In this document: positions 15,920-25,280 of the stretch, piece by piece
Numbering within the stretch: position 1 is the first letter of the stretch
Layout of the letters: every line of letters begins with the position of its first letter
Position numbers and translations under genes: made by a program
Notes under the pieces: generated by a model
The model's database searches: none
Told to the model about the DNA's origin: nothing
Seen by the model: the letters and a program-made list of their open reading frames with translations, nothing else
Assembly: GCA_902141825.1 (NCBI GenBank)
Contig: CABFPG010000007.1
Location: forward strand, 1 to 64,000
Direction: 5' to 3'
DNA length: 64,000 nt
Source of the DNA: Thalassocella blandensis
GTDB taxonomy: Bacteria > Pseudomonadota > Gammaproteobacteria > Pseudomonadales > Cellvibrionaceae

Positions 15920-17182
15920 CTAAATATTTAAGAGCGGCAACGTGATAATTGTCCGAGTACCGCCACCCGGATTATCTTCCATTACGATATGACCATCAAA
16001 CTTTTCCACCGTTGAATTTGCAAGATACACTCCCAAACCCCAACCCTCCGCTTTGGTGGTAATAAATTTTTGCCCTAGCTTATCTTTAAGTTCCGCTCTA
16101 ACACCGGGTCCATCATCAATCACGTGGATCTGCACAGTATTTTCAGTCTGATGGACATTTACACGAGTCTCACTTGTGGCGGCCTGCAGCGCGTTATCAA
16201 CAAGATTTACTAATGCCATAAACAAACTTTGATTATATGCCAGCGTGAACGTCGCAAGGTTCTGCTCACAGGCAACAGTTAATGCCTTGGTTGGACGCGT
16301 GATGTTAAAGTGCTCGCGCAGATCGTATACCAAATCCGTCACTGCAATTTCTTCCCTTGCACGAGTGTCCAGAGACCGTGCCGTGGCTGCAATATGATTT
16401 AAATGCTGCTTGCACACGCCAAGCTGTTGTTGCATGAGTTGTATATTCGCCACATCCAGCTGTCCCTGCTGTTCAGCATCTTCGAGTAAAATCGCCATAG
16501 TGGAAAGCGGTGAGCCCAGTGCGTGCGAAGTACTTGCTGTGAGCGTAGCGATTGCCACCAGCTTTTCATCATTTAATATTTTCTCTCGTGCATCCTGTAA
16601 TTGTTTTTCGCGATTGCGCATTGCCTCCATGGCATAGGAAATAAATACAAATAGCAGTACGGCACAGATAAGAAAATTTATCCACATACCATATAAGTGC
16701 AGTGAAAATGCTGTATGTGCCGTATGCCCTTGCTGGATGCCCGAAAATGAATCGGAGAACACCCAGAATGCATACATTGCGATAACCGCCAATAGTAACA
16801 GTGCGCTGTAACGTTTTTTTACCAGAGCAACGCCAACCGCTAAGGGAATTAACAAAGAAGAGGTAAAGGGATTCTGGCCTCCCCCCGAAGCGCCAATTAG
16901 AAAAAATAGCACCAGACTATCTGTCAGCAACAGCGTAATGATTTCAATTTCACTCACCGGGAAAGACAGTTTTAAGCGGAACAGACAAAGGCACAACACG
17001 CCATAGCCCGCCAAGAGACTTCCGAGAAAAAAAGGCAAATGGAATTCAACCGAAAAAAAAGTATACGCCAGCCAGGCGACCAATGTTGCCGCCAATAAGG
17101 TCAACGCTTTCAACGCAACTAACTTGGGCAGAATCGCCTGATTGGTACTGTCGATGGAAAAAAGTAAGGATGTCGGGTTCAT
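15920..17182 (-). CDS. Redox-responsive sensor histidine kinase, RegB/PrrB/RoxS family
   Basis: Six predicted transmembrane helices occupy residues about 20-185. Residues 100-106 read GGGQNPF, a variant of the ubiquinone-binding heptapeptide GGxxNPF that defines RegB/PrrB kinases. The phospho-acceptor lies in TSTSHALGSPLSTM (His220). N, G1 and G2 boxes follow: LVNLVDNALQAA, VIDDGPGVRAE and GWGLGVYLAN. The substitution SHALGSPL for the usual AHELGTPL, and Gly-Gln for Ala-Thr/Asn in the quinone motif, are noteworthy. It should sense the quinone pool at the inner membrane and phosphorylate the neighbouring regulator. It begins the likely operon kinase-regulator-receptor-BNR protein. Confidence 0.9.
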   Translation of the reverse strand: MNPTSLLFSIDSTNQAILPKLVALKALTLLAATLVAWLAYTFFSVEFHLPFFLGSLLAGYGVLCLCLFRLKLSFPVSEIEIITLLLTDSLVLFFLIGASGGGQNPFTSSLLIPLAVGVALVKKRYSALLLLAVIAMYAFWVFSDSFSGIQQGHTAHTAFSLHLYGMWINFLICAVLLFVFISYAMEAMRNREKQLQDAREKILNDEKLVAIATLTASTSHALGSPLSTMAILLEDAEQQGQLDVANIQLMQQQLGVCKQHLNHIAATARSLDTRAREEIAVTDLVYDLREHFNITRPTKALTVACEQNLATFTLAYNQSLFMALVNLVDNALQAATSETRVNVHQTENTVQIHVIDDGPGVRAELKDKLGQKFITTKAEGWGLGVYLANSTVEKFDGHIVMEDNPGGGTRTIITLPLLNI

Positions 17183-17303
17183 TTCAGGTTGCCATTCAGT
17201 TTAAACCGTTTACATGAAGCTATGAACGCACAGCGGTTGGTGGCCGACTTAACGCTGCCAGCATTTTACGGCAAGCTTGCAATCTACCATAGCAGCACTT
17301 AGG

Positions 17304-18308
17304 ATGTCGCACCATATCAGCGCACCCTTTTTTCCTATGACACGTCACCGCCGGATCAACATTCTTCGTTCCATTATCGGCTTAGAAAAGAACACAACCA
17401 GCCATGTTGAAAAGCTAATTTCTGGTGCTGGTGCATTACTCGGCATTGCCTGCATATACTGTGTTACGGCCTATCTGGCGCAGCAGGGCGTTCTCTCCTC
17501 TCCAACCAGCACACTCATCGTCGCCTCTATGGGAGCCAGCGCTGTGCTGCTATTTGCCGTTCCTCACGGTGCATTGTCTCAGCCTTGGGCATTGGTTGGC
17601 GGACATCTAGGCTCAGCACTCATAGGTGTGTGTTGTGCGATACTGATTCCCAATTTGTTGCTTAGTGCCGCGTTTGCGGTTGGCCTTGCTATTTGCTTTA
17701 TGCATTATTTTCGCTGTATTCACCCACCCGGCGGTGCCACTGCACTTTCCGCCGTTATCGGCGGCAGTACAGTTCATGAATTGGGGTTTTACTTCATTCT
17801 TGCACCCGTGCTGATAAATGTTGTTACCATATTGGCGGTCGCCATCCTATTTAACAGCCTGTTTTCCTGGCGTCGCTATCCGGCGTATTTCAGTAAAAAA
17901 CACTATACCGATAAAATCACTCAAACGGCTGACCGTCAGATAGAACTCACTCAAGAAGACTTCGCCGCCGCCATGCTGGAGGTGGATTCCTATATTGATA
18001 TTACTTCAGAGGGACTTATCGAACTACTGGAGCTGGCAAAATTCCATGCCGAGAAAAACACTACACATCCCCATACCATTCAACCAGGCCATTATTACAG
18101 CAATGGCAAACTTGGAAATTTATGGAGTGTACGCCACGTTGTGGATGCGAGCCAACCTGAGGAAAAAGCACAGGTTATTTACAAAGTTGTCGCCGGGCAG
18201 TCAGCCTATGAAACCGGCATTTGCTCACTTGAGGAATTTGTTCAATGGGCACGTTTTGAAGTAGTACAGCACAACCAGCAATGGATAAAACCGATTCAAA
18301 ACGATTAA
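17304..18308 (+). CDS. HPP family integral membrane protein with C-terminal extension
   Basis: The N-terminal half carries four or more transmembrane helices and the family signature RCIHPPGGATALSAVIGG (about residues 130-147 of this start), which contains His-Pro-Pro. HPP proteins include plastid and cyanobacterial nitrite transporters, so small-anion transport is a reasonable guess, not a demonstration. The C-terminal 130 residues are soluble and acidic and include TQEDFAAAMLEVDSYIDI; I do not recognise that part. Starts at 17304 (ATG) and 17337 (ATG, MTRHRRINIL) are both possible; neither has a good ribosome-binding site. It is divergent from the sensor kinase gene, sharing a 120-bp intergenic region, so it may be under the same regulator. 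Confidence 0.82.
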   Translation: MSHHISAPFFPMTRHRRINILRSIIGLEKNTTSHVEKLISGAGALLGIACIYCVTAYLAQQGVLSSPTSTLIVASMGASAVLLFAVPHGALSQPWALVGGHLGSALIGVCCAILIPNLLLSAAFAVGLAICFMHYFRCIHPPGGATALSAVIGGSTVHELGFYFILAPVLINVVTILAVAILFNSLFSWRRYPAYFSKKHYTDKITQTADRQIELTQEDFAAAMLEVDSYIDITSEGLIELLELAKFHAEKNTTHPHTIQPGHYYSNGKLGNLWSVRHVVDASQPEEKAQVIYKVVAGQSAYETGICSLEEFVQWARFEVVQHNQQWIKPIQND

Positions 18309-18665
18309 TTCGCAGCACAAGAACCAAATAATTTAAATGCGAATTAATTCAAGTATTCCGATTTATTTCCCCTATAAGCATATTGTTTTAGATTATTTGA
18401 CGAATTCAGTCACATAAAATTTCACATACTTCATGCAACATAAAGTCAGCACCAAAAACGAAACCGGTTTGAACGAGATCGTAAAAGGTTTGTGCGTGTA
18501 CTTAGCGTATTAAACGAAAATCAAATCATTTGCAGCATGCGAAACCATTACTTTTTAAAAAGTAATTCTTAGTACTGTAAAAAATCATAAGAGGATTATG
18601 GTTTAGGAATCACGAATGCGATGGAACAAATTACCGTCTGAGTAATTTTAAGCCAGGACTTTGCC
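18309..18665. promoter_or_regulatory. Upstream region of the FkbH-PCP-C gene with a 20-bp palindrome
   Basis: This 357-bp gap has no gene. It contains the perfect 20-bp palindrome ATTACTTTTTAAAAAGTAAT at 18547-18566, about 100 bp before the start codon, suited to binding a dimeric regulator or forming a hairpin. AGGA seven bases before ATG 18666 is a good ribosome-binding site. The promoter itself is not obvious. Confidence 0.45.
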
Positions 18666-21600
18666 ATGAATGAATCAAACTCTGCAAGACCCCAACAAAA
18701 CATTGCTCTCCAGATTAGCGCTACTTTTGTAGCGGAACCTTTAAAACCAACACTGGAATATTGGTTTAATCTTCTGGGGCACGTATTAACGCTACAGTTC
18801 CTGCCATACAATCAGGTGTTCCAACATTTACTCGGTCAACCAGCCGCTGGACATGTAGAATCTACATTTGATCTTTGCCTTGTCAAAATGGATGATTGGG
18901 GGGAAGCGGACAGTATCGCGAAGCAAACAGACCTGTTTATTGATGCATTAACCCAAGCATCTCAAAATCGTCAGAACCATATCATTGTTAAAGCCTGTCC
19001 CCCTGCGCCGATCAATCGCACCCAACAGCGGCAGGTATACATTGAGTCCGAACAAAAAATCGCGCGCGCAGTTGAATCCTTACCGAACGCATATTTTCTT
19101 CCCAGCGATTCGGAGAACTCGTGCTATGCAGTTGCACCTTACTATGACGAATATACCCAGGCTATTGCAGCCAAACCTTATACAGACGCAATGTACACCG
19201 CTATCGCAACAGAAATAGCACGCCTCATATACGGTCTTCTTATTCCAACCAAAAAAGTTATTGTTCTGGATTGCGATAATACCCTTTGGAAAGGTGTGGT
19301 GGGTGAAGATGGGCCGAACGGTATTGAAATTAATACCGCCTTTACAAATTTTCAGAAAAAAATACTGGACTGCTATAACCAGGGAATGTTGTTGTGTTTA
19401 TGCAGCAAGAACAATGAACAAGATGCTTTAGATGTATTCCTGTCACGTTCCGACATGGTATTAAAAATGGAGCATATTGTGGCACACCGAATTAACTGGA
19501 TGCCTAAGTCTGCCAACATACGTGAACTGGCAGACGAATTGAATTTGGGGCTCGATAGTTTCATCTTTATTGACGATGATCCCGTACAATGCCAGGAAGT
19601 CTCTGCCGCACTTACACAAGTGACGGTGCTGAAAATGCCCAAGAATGAAAAAGAGATTCAACAGGTCACCCGACATTTTTGGCCGCTGGATGTGGTTAAA
19701 CGTCATCACTCCGGGAAAGAGCGTAGCGAGTTTTATCGTCAGGATATCGCACGAAAATCACTGAAAACACATCACCATTCATTGCATGATTTCATACAAT
19801 CATTAAATATCAGTTTGAGGATTTTTGAGATTACAGCGCAAACTTTAGCACGCGCTTCTGAGTTATCAATCCGTACCAATCAATTTAACCTGAATGGAAC
19901 TCGGTATAATGAAAGTGACTTACAGATTTTGATGCACAAGAAGGATTTTGCTCTCTTCCTGGTCGAAGTGTCTGATCGCTTTGGCGAATACGGCATCGTC
20001 AGTCTGCTGGTCTGTGAAAAGGACAAGCGTAATAATACTTTACAGATTCTGGACATGATGATGAGCTGCCGAGCTATGGGCCGTGGTATCGAATACACCA
20101 TCGTGAATTATCTCGCTGAATTTGCATTGCAAAACTCACTGACAAAGCTAGTGTTCTCATATAGATCGCTGCCTAAAAATACGCCGGCCCAGTTGTTTCT
20201 TAAAAGTCTTCCAGTTAATAAGCAGCTAGATCAGGAAGACTCATCATATTTTGAGCTATGCGCGCAAACAGCGCTAAATTTGCGTTATACCGAGATAAGC
20301 CATGAGCAGGAAACACAAACATCGGAAGAGCGACTAAAATCTCCCTCGCAGACAACGCCAGCACACAATCGAGATGAAAATCCACCTGTGGATTTTGGCG
20401 ATATAGCTTACACGTTAAATTCTGTTCATAAAATAGAAAAAGCCGTCACACAGAGTTTAGCTCACACTAGACATGTGACCTTCCAAAACCGAGACATTCC
20501 GCAAGAGCTGTTACCTAGCACTGATTTTGAAAAGTATATCGCCGCAACCTGGACAAAGCTGTTAGGAATTAAAACGCTTTCTATCGATGATAACTTTTTC
20601 AGTGTAGGAGGAGACTCATTAAACGCCATACAATTTTCATCGCTACTCAATTTTCAATTTGGCGTTAGCCTTTCTATTAAAGAGATCATGCAATTCGATT
20701 CATTAGGTGAGCTGGCCAAATTAGTTGAACACCGGGTCCATAATGAAAATGGAATGGATAAGTACTGGTGCAAGGATGAACACATTCACTTAAATTCGCA
20801 CGAGTGTAATGGTTCAGTGCCAACACCTGGCTTGGTCAATGGTTGGTATGAAGAAGGACAGCCAAACCGCTTTAACTTGCCAGTGCTCTATCGATTTTCC
20901 CCACATCAATTTACCATTGAACATTTAGAAACCGCATTAAATATACTGCTCAGTTTTCACGATGGTATACGTGCTCGACTTTGGCAACACAACGGCAGAT
21001 TGAGACAAGAGATTTTTCCGCATACCCCCATCAAACTACCCACTTATCACTTGTCGCACTTAAGCTATGAAGAAGGCTGTAAAGTGATGCGGGAAAAAGA
21101 TTCTGAGATTCAAAATTCATTCACATATTCAAAAGACACGCCGCTATATCGATTCGCATATTTTAAGCTAGATGCGGACCAACCACACCGATTACTAGCG
21201 GTTTTCCATCATTTTATATGTGATGCAATTTCTATAAACCTGTTTAGCCAAAGCCTGATAAAAGTTTACTCACAGCTTACGCAAAGACGTCCCGTATATT
21301 TACCTAAAAAGTATATGAATATTGCGAACTGGTATGAAAAAATTGATCGTTTTTCTCAAGATGAAGCACTGAATCAATCAACATCCTGGGACCTGCTCAG
21401 TCAATGTCCCGATGTACAAGCGTTACCCCTGGACTCTAACACGCAAAAAATACGTAGGATGCAGCGATATTACGAAAGAGATATCAACCATGCTTTCGGC
21501 GATCGATTAATAGCATTTGCCGCAAATCATGGGGTGGAGCTGGCTGATATTTTTACCTATGCCTTTTATAAAGTTTATGTGAAGTATTCAGGTGGTCAGG

Positions 21601-22172
21601 CACTTTGGGCTCGCGTAAATCATAATGGTCGAACAGGTCTGTTCAACGATGCAGAAGCAAATCATTTGTTTGGCATGTTACTTACATCGTCCCATGTACT
21701 GTTTCAGATCCCAGTTGATATGACTTTGCTACAGGCCCTGCATTTAATAAAAACGCAACGCGGCCAAATGCCTCAGAATGGTATAGGGTTTACAGCCTTA
21801 CGATATCAAAACAATGACTCAACTGTTCGAGAAAAATACAAAGCACGCATGCCTAAAGTGTATCTGAATTTTGCGCTCCAAAACGCAGCGAATCAAAAAT
21901 CCATTAGCGATGTTAACCTGGTAAGCCTGGCACCAGAGGAAACGGCCTATCCTTCCGACACTGTTGCTCTCGACGTGGAGCATGACCTGTATTTTGTTGT
22001 ACGCTGGAAGCGGAACCTGTTGAACATGGAAATAGCATATCCGATTGATAACTTCCACGAAGCAACGATAAGTACCTTGCTTTCCGATATCGAGTCTGAG
22101 CTTAGTTCCTTGATGTCAGAACATGACGAGAATCAATATTCTCCAATTAGCACATTCGCTTTCCACGAATAA
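18666..22172 (+). CDS. FkbH-PCP-condensation NRPS-like synthase, 1168 aa
   Basis: Three modules are visible. Residues about 1-560 form an FkbH-type unit: an N-terminal region of the type seen in FkbH proteins, a HAD phosphatase core with VLDCDNTLWKG (nucleophile Asp202, Asp204), IFIDDDPVQCQEV, and a GNAT-like C-terminal lobe. FkbH enzymes take a glycerate unit from 1,3-bisphosphoglycerate, dephosphorylate it and load it on a carrier protein. Residues about 615-690 form a peptidyl carrier domain (DNFFSVGGDSLNAIQ, phosphopantetheine Ser651). Residues about 735-1165 form a condensation domain with FHHFICDAIS (His848, His849, Asp853) and NHNGRTG. There is no adenylation, ketosynthase or thioesterase domain. 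I infer a glyceryl-S-PCP that the condensation domain transfers to a free amine or alcohol. The MATE gene follows 68 bp later. Confidence 0.88.
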   Translation: MNESNSARPQQNIALQISATFVAEPLKPTLEYWFNLLGHVLTLQFLPYNQVFQHLLGQPAAGHVESTFDLCLVKMDDWGEADSIAKQTDLFIDALTQASQNRQNHIIVKACPPAPINRTQQRQVYIESEQKIARAVESLPNAYFLPSDSENSCYAVAPYYDEYTQAIAAKPYTDAMYTAIATEIARLIYGLLIPTKKVIVLDCDNTLWKGVVGEDGPNGIEINTAFTNFQKKILDCYNQGMLLCLCSKNNEQDALDVFLSRSDMVLKMEHIVAHRINWMPKSANIRELADELNLGLDSFIFIDDDPVQCQEVSAALTQVTVLKMPKNEKEIQQVTRHFWPLDVVKRHHSGKERSEFYRQDIARKSLKTHHHSLHDFIQSLNISLRIFEITAQTLARASELSIRTNQFNLNGTRYNESDLQILMHKKDFALFLVEVSDRFGEYGIVSLLVCEKDKRNNTLQILDMMMSCRAMGRGIEYTIVNYLAEFALQNSLTKLVFSYRSLPKNTPAQLFLKSLPVNKQLDQEDSSYFELCAQTALNLRYTEISHEQETQTSEERLKSPSQTTPAHNRDENPPVDFGDIAYTLNSVHKIEKAVTQSLAHTRHVTFQNRDIPQELLPSTDFEKYIAATWTKLLGIKTLSIDDNFFSVGGDSLNAIQFSSLLNFQFGVSLSIKEIMQFDSLGELAKLVEHRVHNENGMDKYWCKDEHIHLNSHECNGSVPTPGLVNGWYEEGQPNRFNLPVLYRFSPHQFTIEHLETALNILLSFHDGIRARLWQHNGRLRQEIFPHTPIKLPTYHLSHLSYEEGCKVMREKDSEIQNSFTYSKDTPLYRFAYFKLDADQPHRLLAVFHHFICDAISINLFSQSLIKVYSQLTQRRPVYLPKKYMNIANWYEKIDRFSQDEALNQSTSWDLLSQCPDVQALPLDSNTQKIRRMQRYYERDINHAFGDRLIAFAANHGVELADIFTYAFYKVYVKYSGGQALWARVNHNGRTGLFNDAEANHLFGMLLTSSHVLFQIPVDMTLLQALHLIKTQRGQMPQNGIGFTALRYQNNDSTVREKYKARMPKVYLNFALQNAANQKSISDVNLVSLAPEETAYPSDTVALDVEHDLYFVVRWKRNLLNMEIAYPIDNFHEATISTLLSDIESELSSLMSEHDENQYSPISTFAFHE

Positions 22173-22240
22173 TGCACGTTATGTGTTTACGCCACACCTG
22201 TACAGCCCTATAAAAGTAACCCGTAATAATAAGACTCCGC

Positions 22241-23638
22241 ATGGATAATTCTCTAAATCATTGCAACGCAAGGCATGGCACTCTAAAAGAATTCTTACAC
22301 ATCGCCTGGCCGAGCGTCATCGTTTCAATTTTGAATTCACTTGTCGGAATCTCCGATATTCTCATGGTATCGTCTCTCGGTGCTTCAGCCATTGCCGCTG
22401 TGGGGCTGGCGACCAAATTCCTGTGGATATTGCTACTCTTTGTTGTCGGCGTCGCGTCTGCCGGAAGGGTATTGATATCTCAGTATTTTGGTGCCAATGA
22501 TATTGCTGGAGTGAAACAGACCTTAGTTCTGGGCATTGCTATTCTTCTAGCACTTTTATTACCTTTTTTTGTTTTATTTTCTGTTTCTCCTCATTCCTGG
22601 CTGGCTTACTTAACTGATGACACGCAAATCCAGCTTTTGACTGCTCAATATTTAAAGATCACAGCATCTACTGTCTTTATTATTGCCATCACCATTTCCT
22701 TTGATTTTGCGCTACGCGCTGTTGGCCACACTAAACTTCCTCTGGTCCTAGGCACCGTGGTGGCAGCCAGTAATATCGCTTTAAATTATGTGCTTATTTT
22801 CGGGAAGTTTGGTGCGCCTGAACTCGGAGCTGTCGGAGCAGCCTGGGGAACACTGCTTGCCAGGCTTATTCACCTGACGCTGTTGTGTGTCGTAATCTTT
22901 TCCAGCGATCATATTTTGGCTCCTCACTTGAAAGAACTTTCCGTGCTTGCACAATTTAAAAAGGTCCAGGCATTTTTTCTATATTCTCTACCTGTAGGGT
23001 TAACTTTTTTGTTGTTCAGTGCGGGGAATTCCCTGTACCACATTATTGCAGCAAAACTGGGCACACCCGCCCTAACCGTGATGAGTATTCTTGAACCCAT
23101 ACAAGTACTCGTCATAGCGATTTTCATTGGAATCAGCGAAGCCGGCTCCATTCTGGTGGCACGTGCATTGGGTTCGAATAATTTTTCACAAGCTAAGCAG
23201 CTCAAAGGGGAACTAATACGTTACACAACGTTCGGAGCGATGATTATTGGCGTTTTACTTTGGCTTACCCAAACACCGGTCCTCGTATTTTTTGATCAGC
23301 TGGATAGCGAAACCCATGCATTAATGATAAATACCTATACTATTCTTTGCGCTCTAGTATGGTTAAAAATTCACAACATGGTGGCCTTTGAAAGTATTTT
23401 GCGCGCGGGAGGCGATAACAACTGGTGTTTGAAAACCGACGTTATATGCATGTGGGTTATCGGCCTACCCATTACGGCCTTCGTCGGGCTGATATTACAC
23501 TGGCCATTTGAGTATGTTTATGCCGCCACTTTTGTTGAAGAAATTGCAAAGATGTTAGCATCGCAATCCCGCATGACCAAACCCCACTGGGTGAAAAATT
23601 TAACTAGCGTGCTCTCAGCCAAAAGCACTTCTACTTGA
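22241..23638 (+). CDS. MATE family efflux transporter
   Basis: A 465-aa polytopic membrane protein with about 12 hydrophobic helices in two similar halves, opening IAWPSVIVSILNSLVGISDILMV and with a second half beginning FFLYSLPVGLTFLLFSAGN. This is the layout of multidrug and toxic compound extrusion antiporters, which expel compounds using Na+ or H+ gradients. It follows the FkbH-PCP-condensation gene by 68 bp on the same strand, so the probable role is export of that enzyme's product or self-protection. Length is typical of the family. The start ATG 22241 lacks a strong ribosome-binding site. Confidence 0.9.
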   Translation: MDNSLNHCNARHGTLKEFLHIAWPSVIVSILNSLVGISDILMVSSLGASAIAAVGLATKFLWILLLFVVGVASAGRVLISQYFGANDIAGVKQTLVLGIAILLALLLPFFVLFSVSPHSWLAYLTDDTQIQLLTAQYLKITASTVFIIAITISFDFALRAVGHTKLPLVLGTVVAASNIALNYVLIFGKFGAPELGAVGAAWGTLLARLIHLTLLCVVIFSSDHILAPHLKELSVLAQFKKVQAFFLYSLPVGLTFLLFSAGNSLYHIIAAKLGTPALTVMSILEPIQVLVIAIFIGISEAGSILVARALGSNNFSQAKQLKGELIRYTTFGAMIIGVLLWLTQTPVLVFFDQLDSETHALMINTYTILCALVWLKIHNMVAFESILRAGGDNNWCLKTDVICMWVIGLPITAFVGLILHWPFEYVYAATFVEEIAKMLASQSRMTKPHWVKNLTSVLSAKSTST

Positions 23639-23807
23639 GAGACAAGGAAAAAGAGAAGCAGAAAAAAACAGGAAATATAGGTGATAGCCTTCCTGTCACC
23701 AAAAATCACTAAAAGACGTCATTGACACAAATATGTGCTTTTTGTGAATATCTGCCGGCGACTCTGCACATACCAAAGAATGTTTGCAACTCATGCAATG
23801 ATCAACT

Positions 23808-23927
23808 TCAGCACTTAGAGTTTACGCAATATGCGTCATTACCTTCTTCGGCTATTTGAACAACAGCACCAAGAATGAGTCCAAAATTGTCCAGTGGCGT
23901 GTATTCCCGTGCACCTCCGACATCCAT
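23808..23927 (-). CDS. Possible 39-aa peptide gene (uncertain)
   Basis: On the minus strand an ATG at 23927 opens a 39-codon frame whose product starts MDVGGAREYTPLDNFGL and ends in CVNSKC. The composition is protein-like and ends in a Cys-x4-Cys pattern. It has no clear ribosome-binding site and could be the tail of a decayed gene, because the same frame is closed 18 bp upstream. It lies in the 414-bp gap between the MATE gene and the small lipoprotein gene. I list it only because it is the one frame in this gap with plausible composition. Confidence 0.25.
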   Translation of the reverse strand: MDVGGAREYTPLDNFGLILGAVVQIAEEGNDAYCVNSKC

Positions 23928-24052
23928 AACAAGGAAGTCTTGGTTTTATAAGTCCTAAATTCAAGCCGACTACAATGAAGGGAATCGTGTTATATTCTTC
24001 GAACAAGTCGACATTAAGTTATTCCTAACCAGCAGACAAGCAAGGTTCTACT

Positions 24053-24289
24053 ATGCGCAAAATTATGATACTACCACTGGCTTTATCATTCGCAACTTTA
24101 GCCGGATGTATGTCACCAGTAGAGGAAGATGAAGAAAGTGTTATTGGTGCTTCCGGTGCCAAAGTAAGTGCATGCAATCATCTGCAACACACTTGCGGCA
24201 TGGGCTATTCACGAGATGGAAGTAATTCATACAAACAATACCGTGAGTACATGGATGATAATGGCAGAATCCGCTGTGATTGCCGTTAA
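24053..24289 (+). CDS. Small Cys-rich lipoprotein, 78 aa
   Basis: The signal sequence MRKIMILPLALSFATLAGC has a textbook lipobox (LAGC, Cys19). The mature part is about 60 residues: a short acidic linker (SPVEEDEESV), then a domain with four cysteines (ACNHLQHTCG and CDCR at the very end) that may form two disulfides or bind a metal. AAGG lies about 7 bases before the ATG. I do not recognise a family. It follows the biosynthetic pair FkbH-PCP-C/MATE by about 400 bp on the same strand but is probably a separate transcription unit. Confidence 0.7.
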   Translation: MRKIMILPLALSFATLAGCMSPVEEDEESVIGASGAKVSACNHLQHTCGMGYSRDGSNSYKQYREYMDDNGRIRCDCR

Positions 24290-24451
24290 CCGTGGAGCTT
24301 AAAATAAAACAATGCGTCGAATTGATTCCGAGATTTCTCTGCGCTTGTTTTTTTTATAAATAAATATTGCCGAATACCTTAACTTTTTTTGGATAGATCT
24401 ACATAGTAGTCAGTCTAGGAATATATATTTTTAAATTTATTTACAAGTGAA

Positions 24452-25024
24452 CTACCCAAGCCATTTATATACATATATTGGTGATCGATAGATATCATCC
24501 AGCTTGACGGTTTGACTTGACGGACAAGACGGCAGAGCAAAAGTATTGCTGATGATACAAACCTCTTGAGATACGTCTTTTTTTAATTTCTCATAAAGGG
24601 AAGCCATACCGCCAGGAAATAAATAACAAAAAAGGATGGAGGCATTGTTTAGATCGGCATCTATAAAATTTTTTCGATACAGTGAGAGGTTATTCAGTCC
24701 CAAACAATATTTCCGCATGGACGAGACCAACCATGGAAACCAGGAAAGCTCGTACCCGATAATATGGCGATCGGGGTATTCTCTTGCCAGCGCAACTACA
24801 AGCGTTCCCCAACCAGATCCAAGATCAATAAACGGTGATGTGTCATCAACTTTCGTGTCAGCTTTGGTGCGACTGCCCATCCATTCACGCGCAAGCCTGA
24901 GCATTACTCGACGAGCCTTGCCAGAACTCATCATGGGCGATATTCCCGTGCGTAGAGTACTCCAGACGATGGAAGATACAACGATAAGTAGAAGGACTAT
25001 TATTGTAATTTCTAAATATAACAT
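24452..25024 (-). CDS. Membrane-anchored class I SAM methyltransferase-like protein
   Basis: A single N-terminal transmembrane helix (LEITIIVLLLIVVSSIVWSTL) is followed by a Rossmann domain with FIDLGSGWGTLVVALA (SAM-binding motif I), IIGYELSWFPWLVSS (motif II acidic Glu) and ASILFCYLFPGGM at the position of motif IV. The family is seen next to various small biosynthetic loci, and the substrate is unknown. At 190 aa it lacks a large substrate-binding insert. The stop is at 24452, and no gene lies within 160 bp downstream. It is on the opposite strand to the small lipoprotein and convergent with it. Confidence 0.78.
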   Translation of the reverse strand: MLYLEITIIVLLLIVVSSIVWSTLRTGISPMMSSGKARRVMLRLAREWMGSRTKADTKVDDTSPFIDLGSGWGTLVVALAREYPDRHIIGYELSWFPWLVSSMRKYCLGLNNLSLYRKNFIDADLNNASILFCYLFPGGMASLYEKLKKDVSQEVCIISNTFALPSCPSSQTVKLDDIYRSPIYVYKWLG

Positions 25025-25280
25025 CTCTTTCAGATTATCTTTGTATGCATCTTCAACTTCACGTAGTACACGTTTAGCTTTTCATTGTATTCCTTCACTA
25101 TCTTAAAGATTCTTAGACAAGATACCAAGTCTGGAGTCCATTACTTCAGAAAATCATTTGCACCATACAAAGCTCTTAAATTTTACATAGTCAGGTATCC
25201 GCATCGACATGCCCACACAAGTTAAAGGTGAGGCATATCAAAAAAAGATAATGACTCATCGTAACCGTTTATAGACTCAT

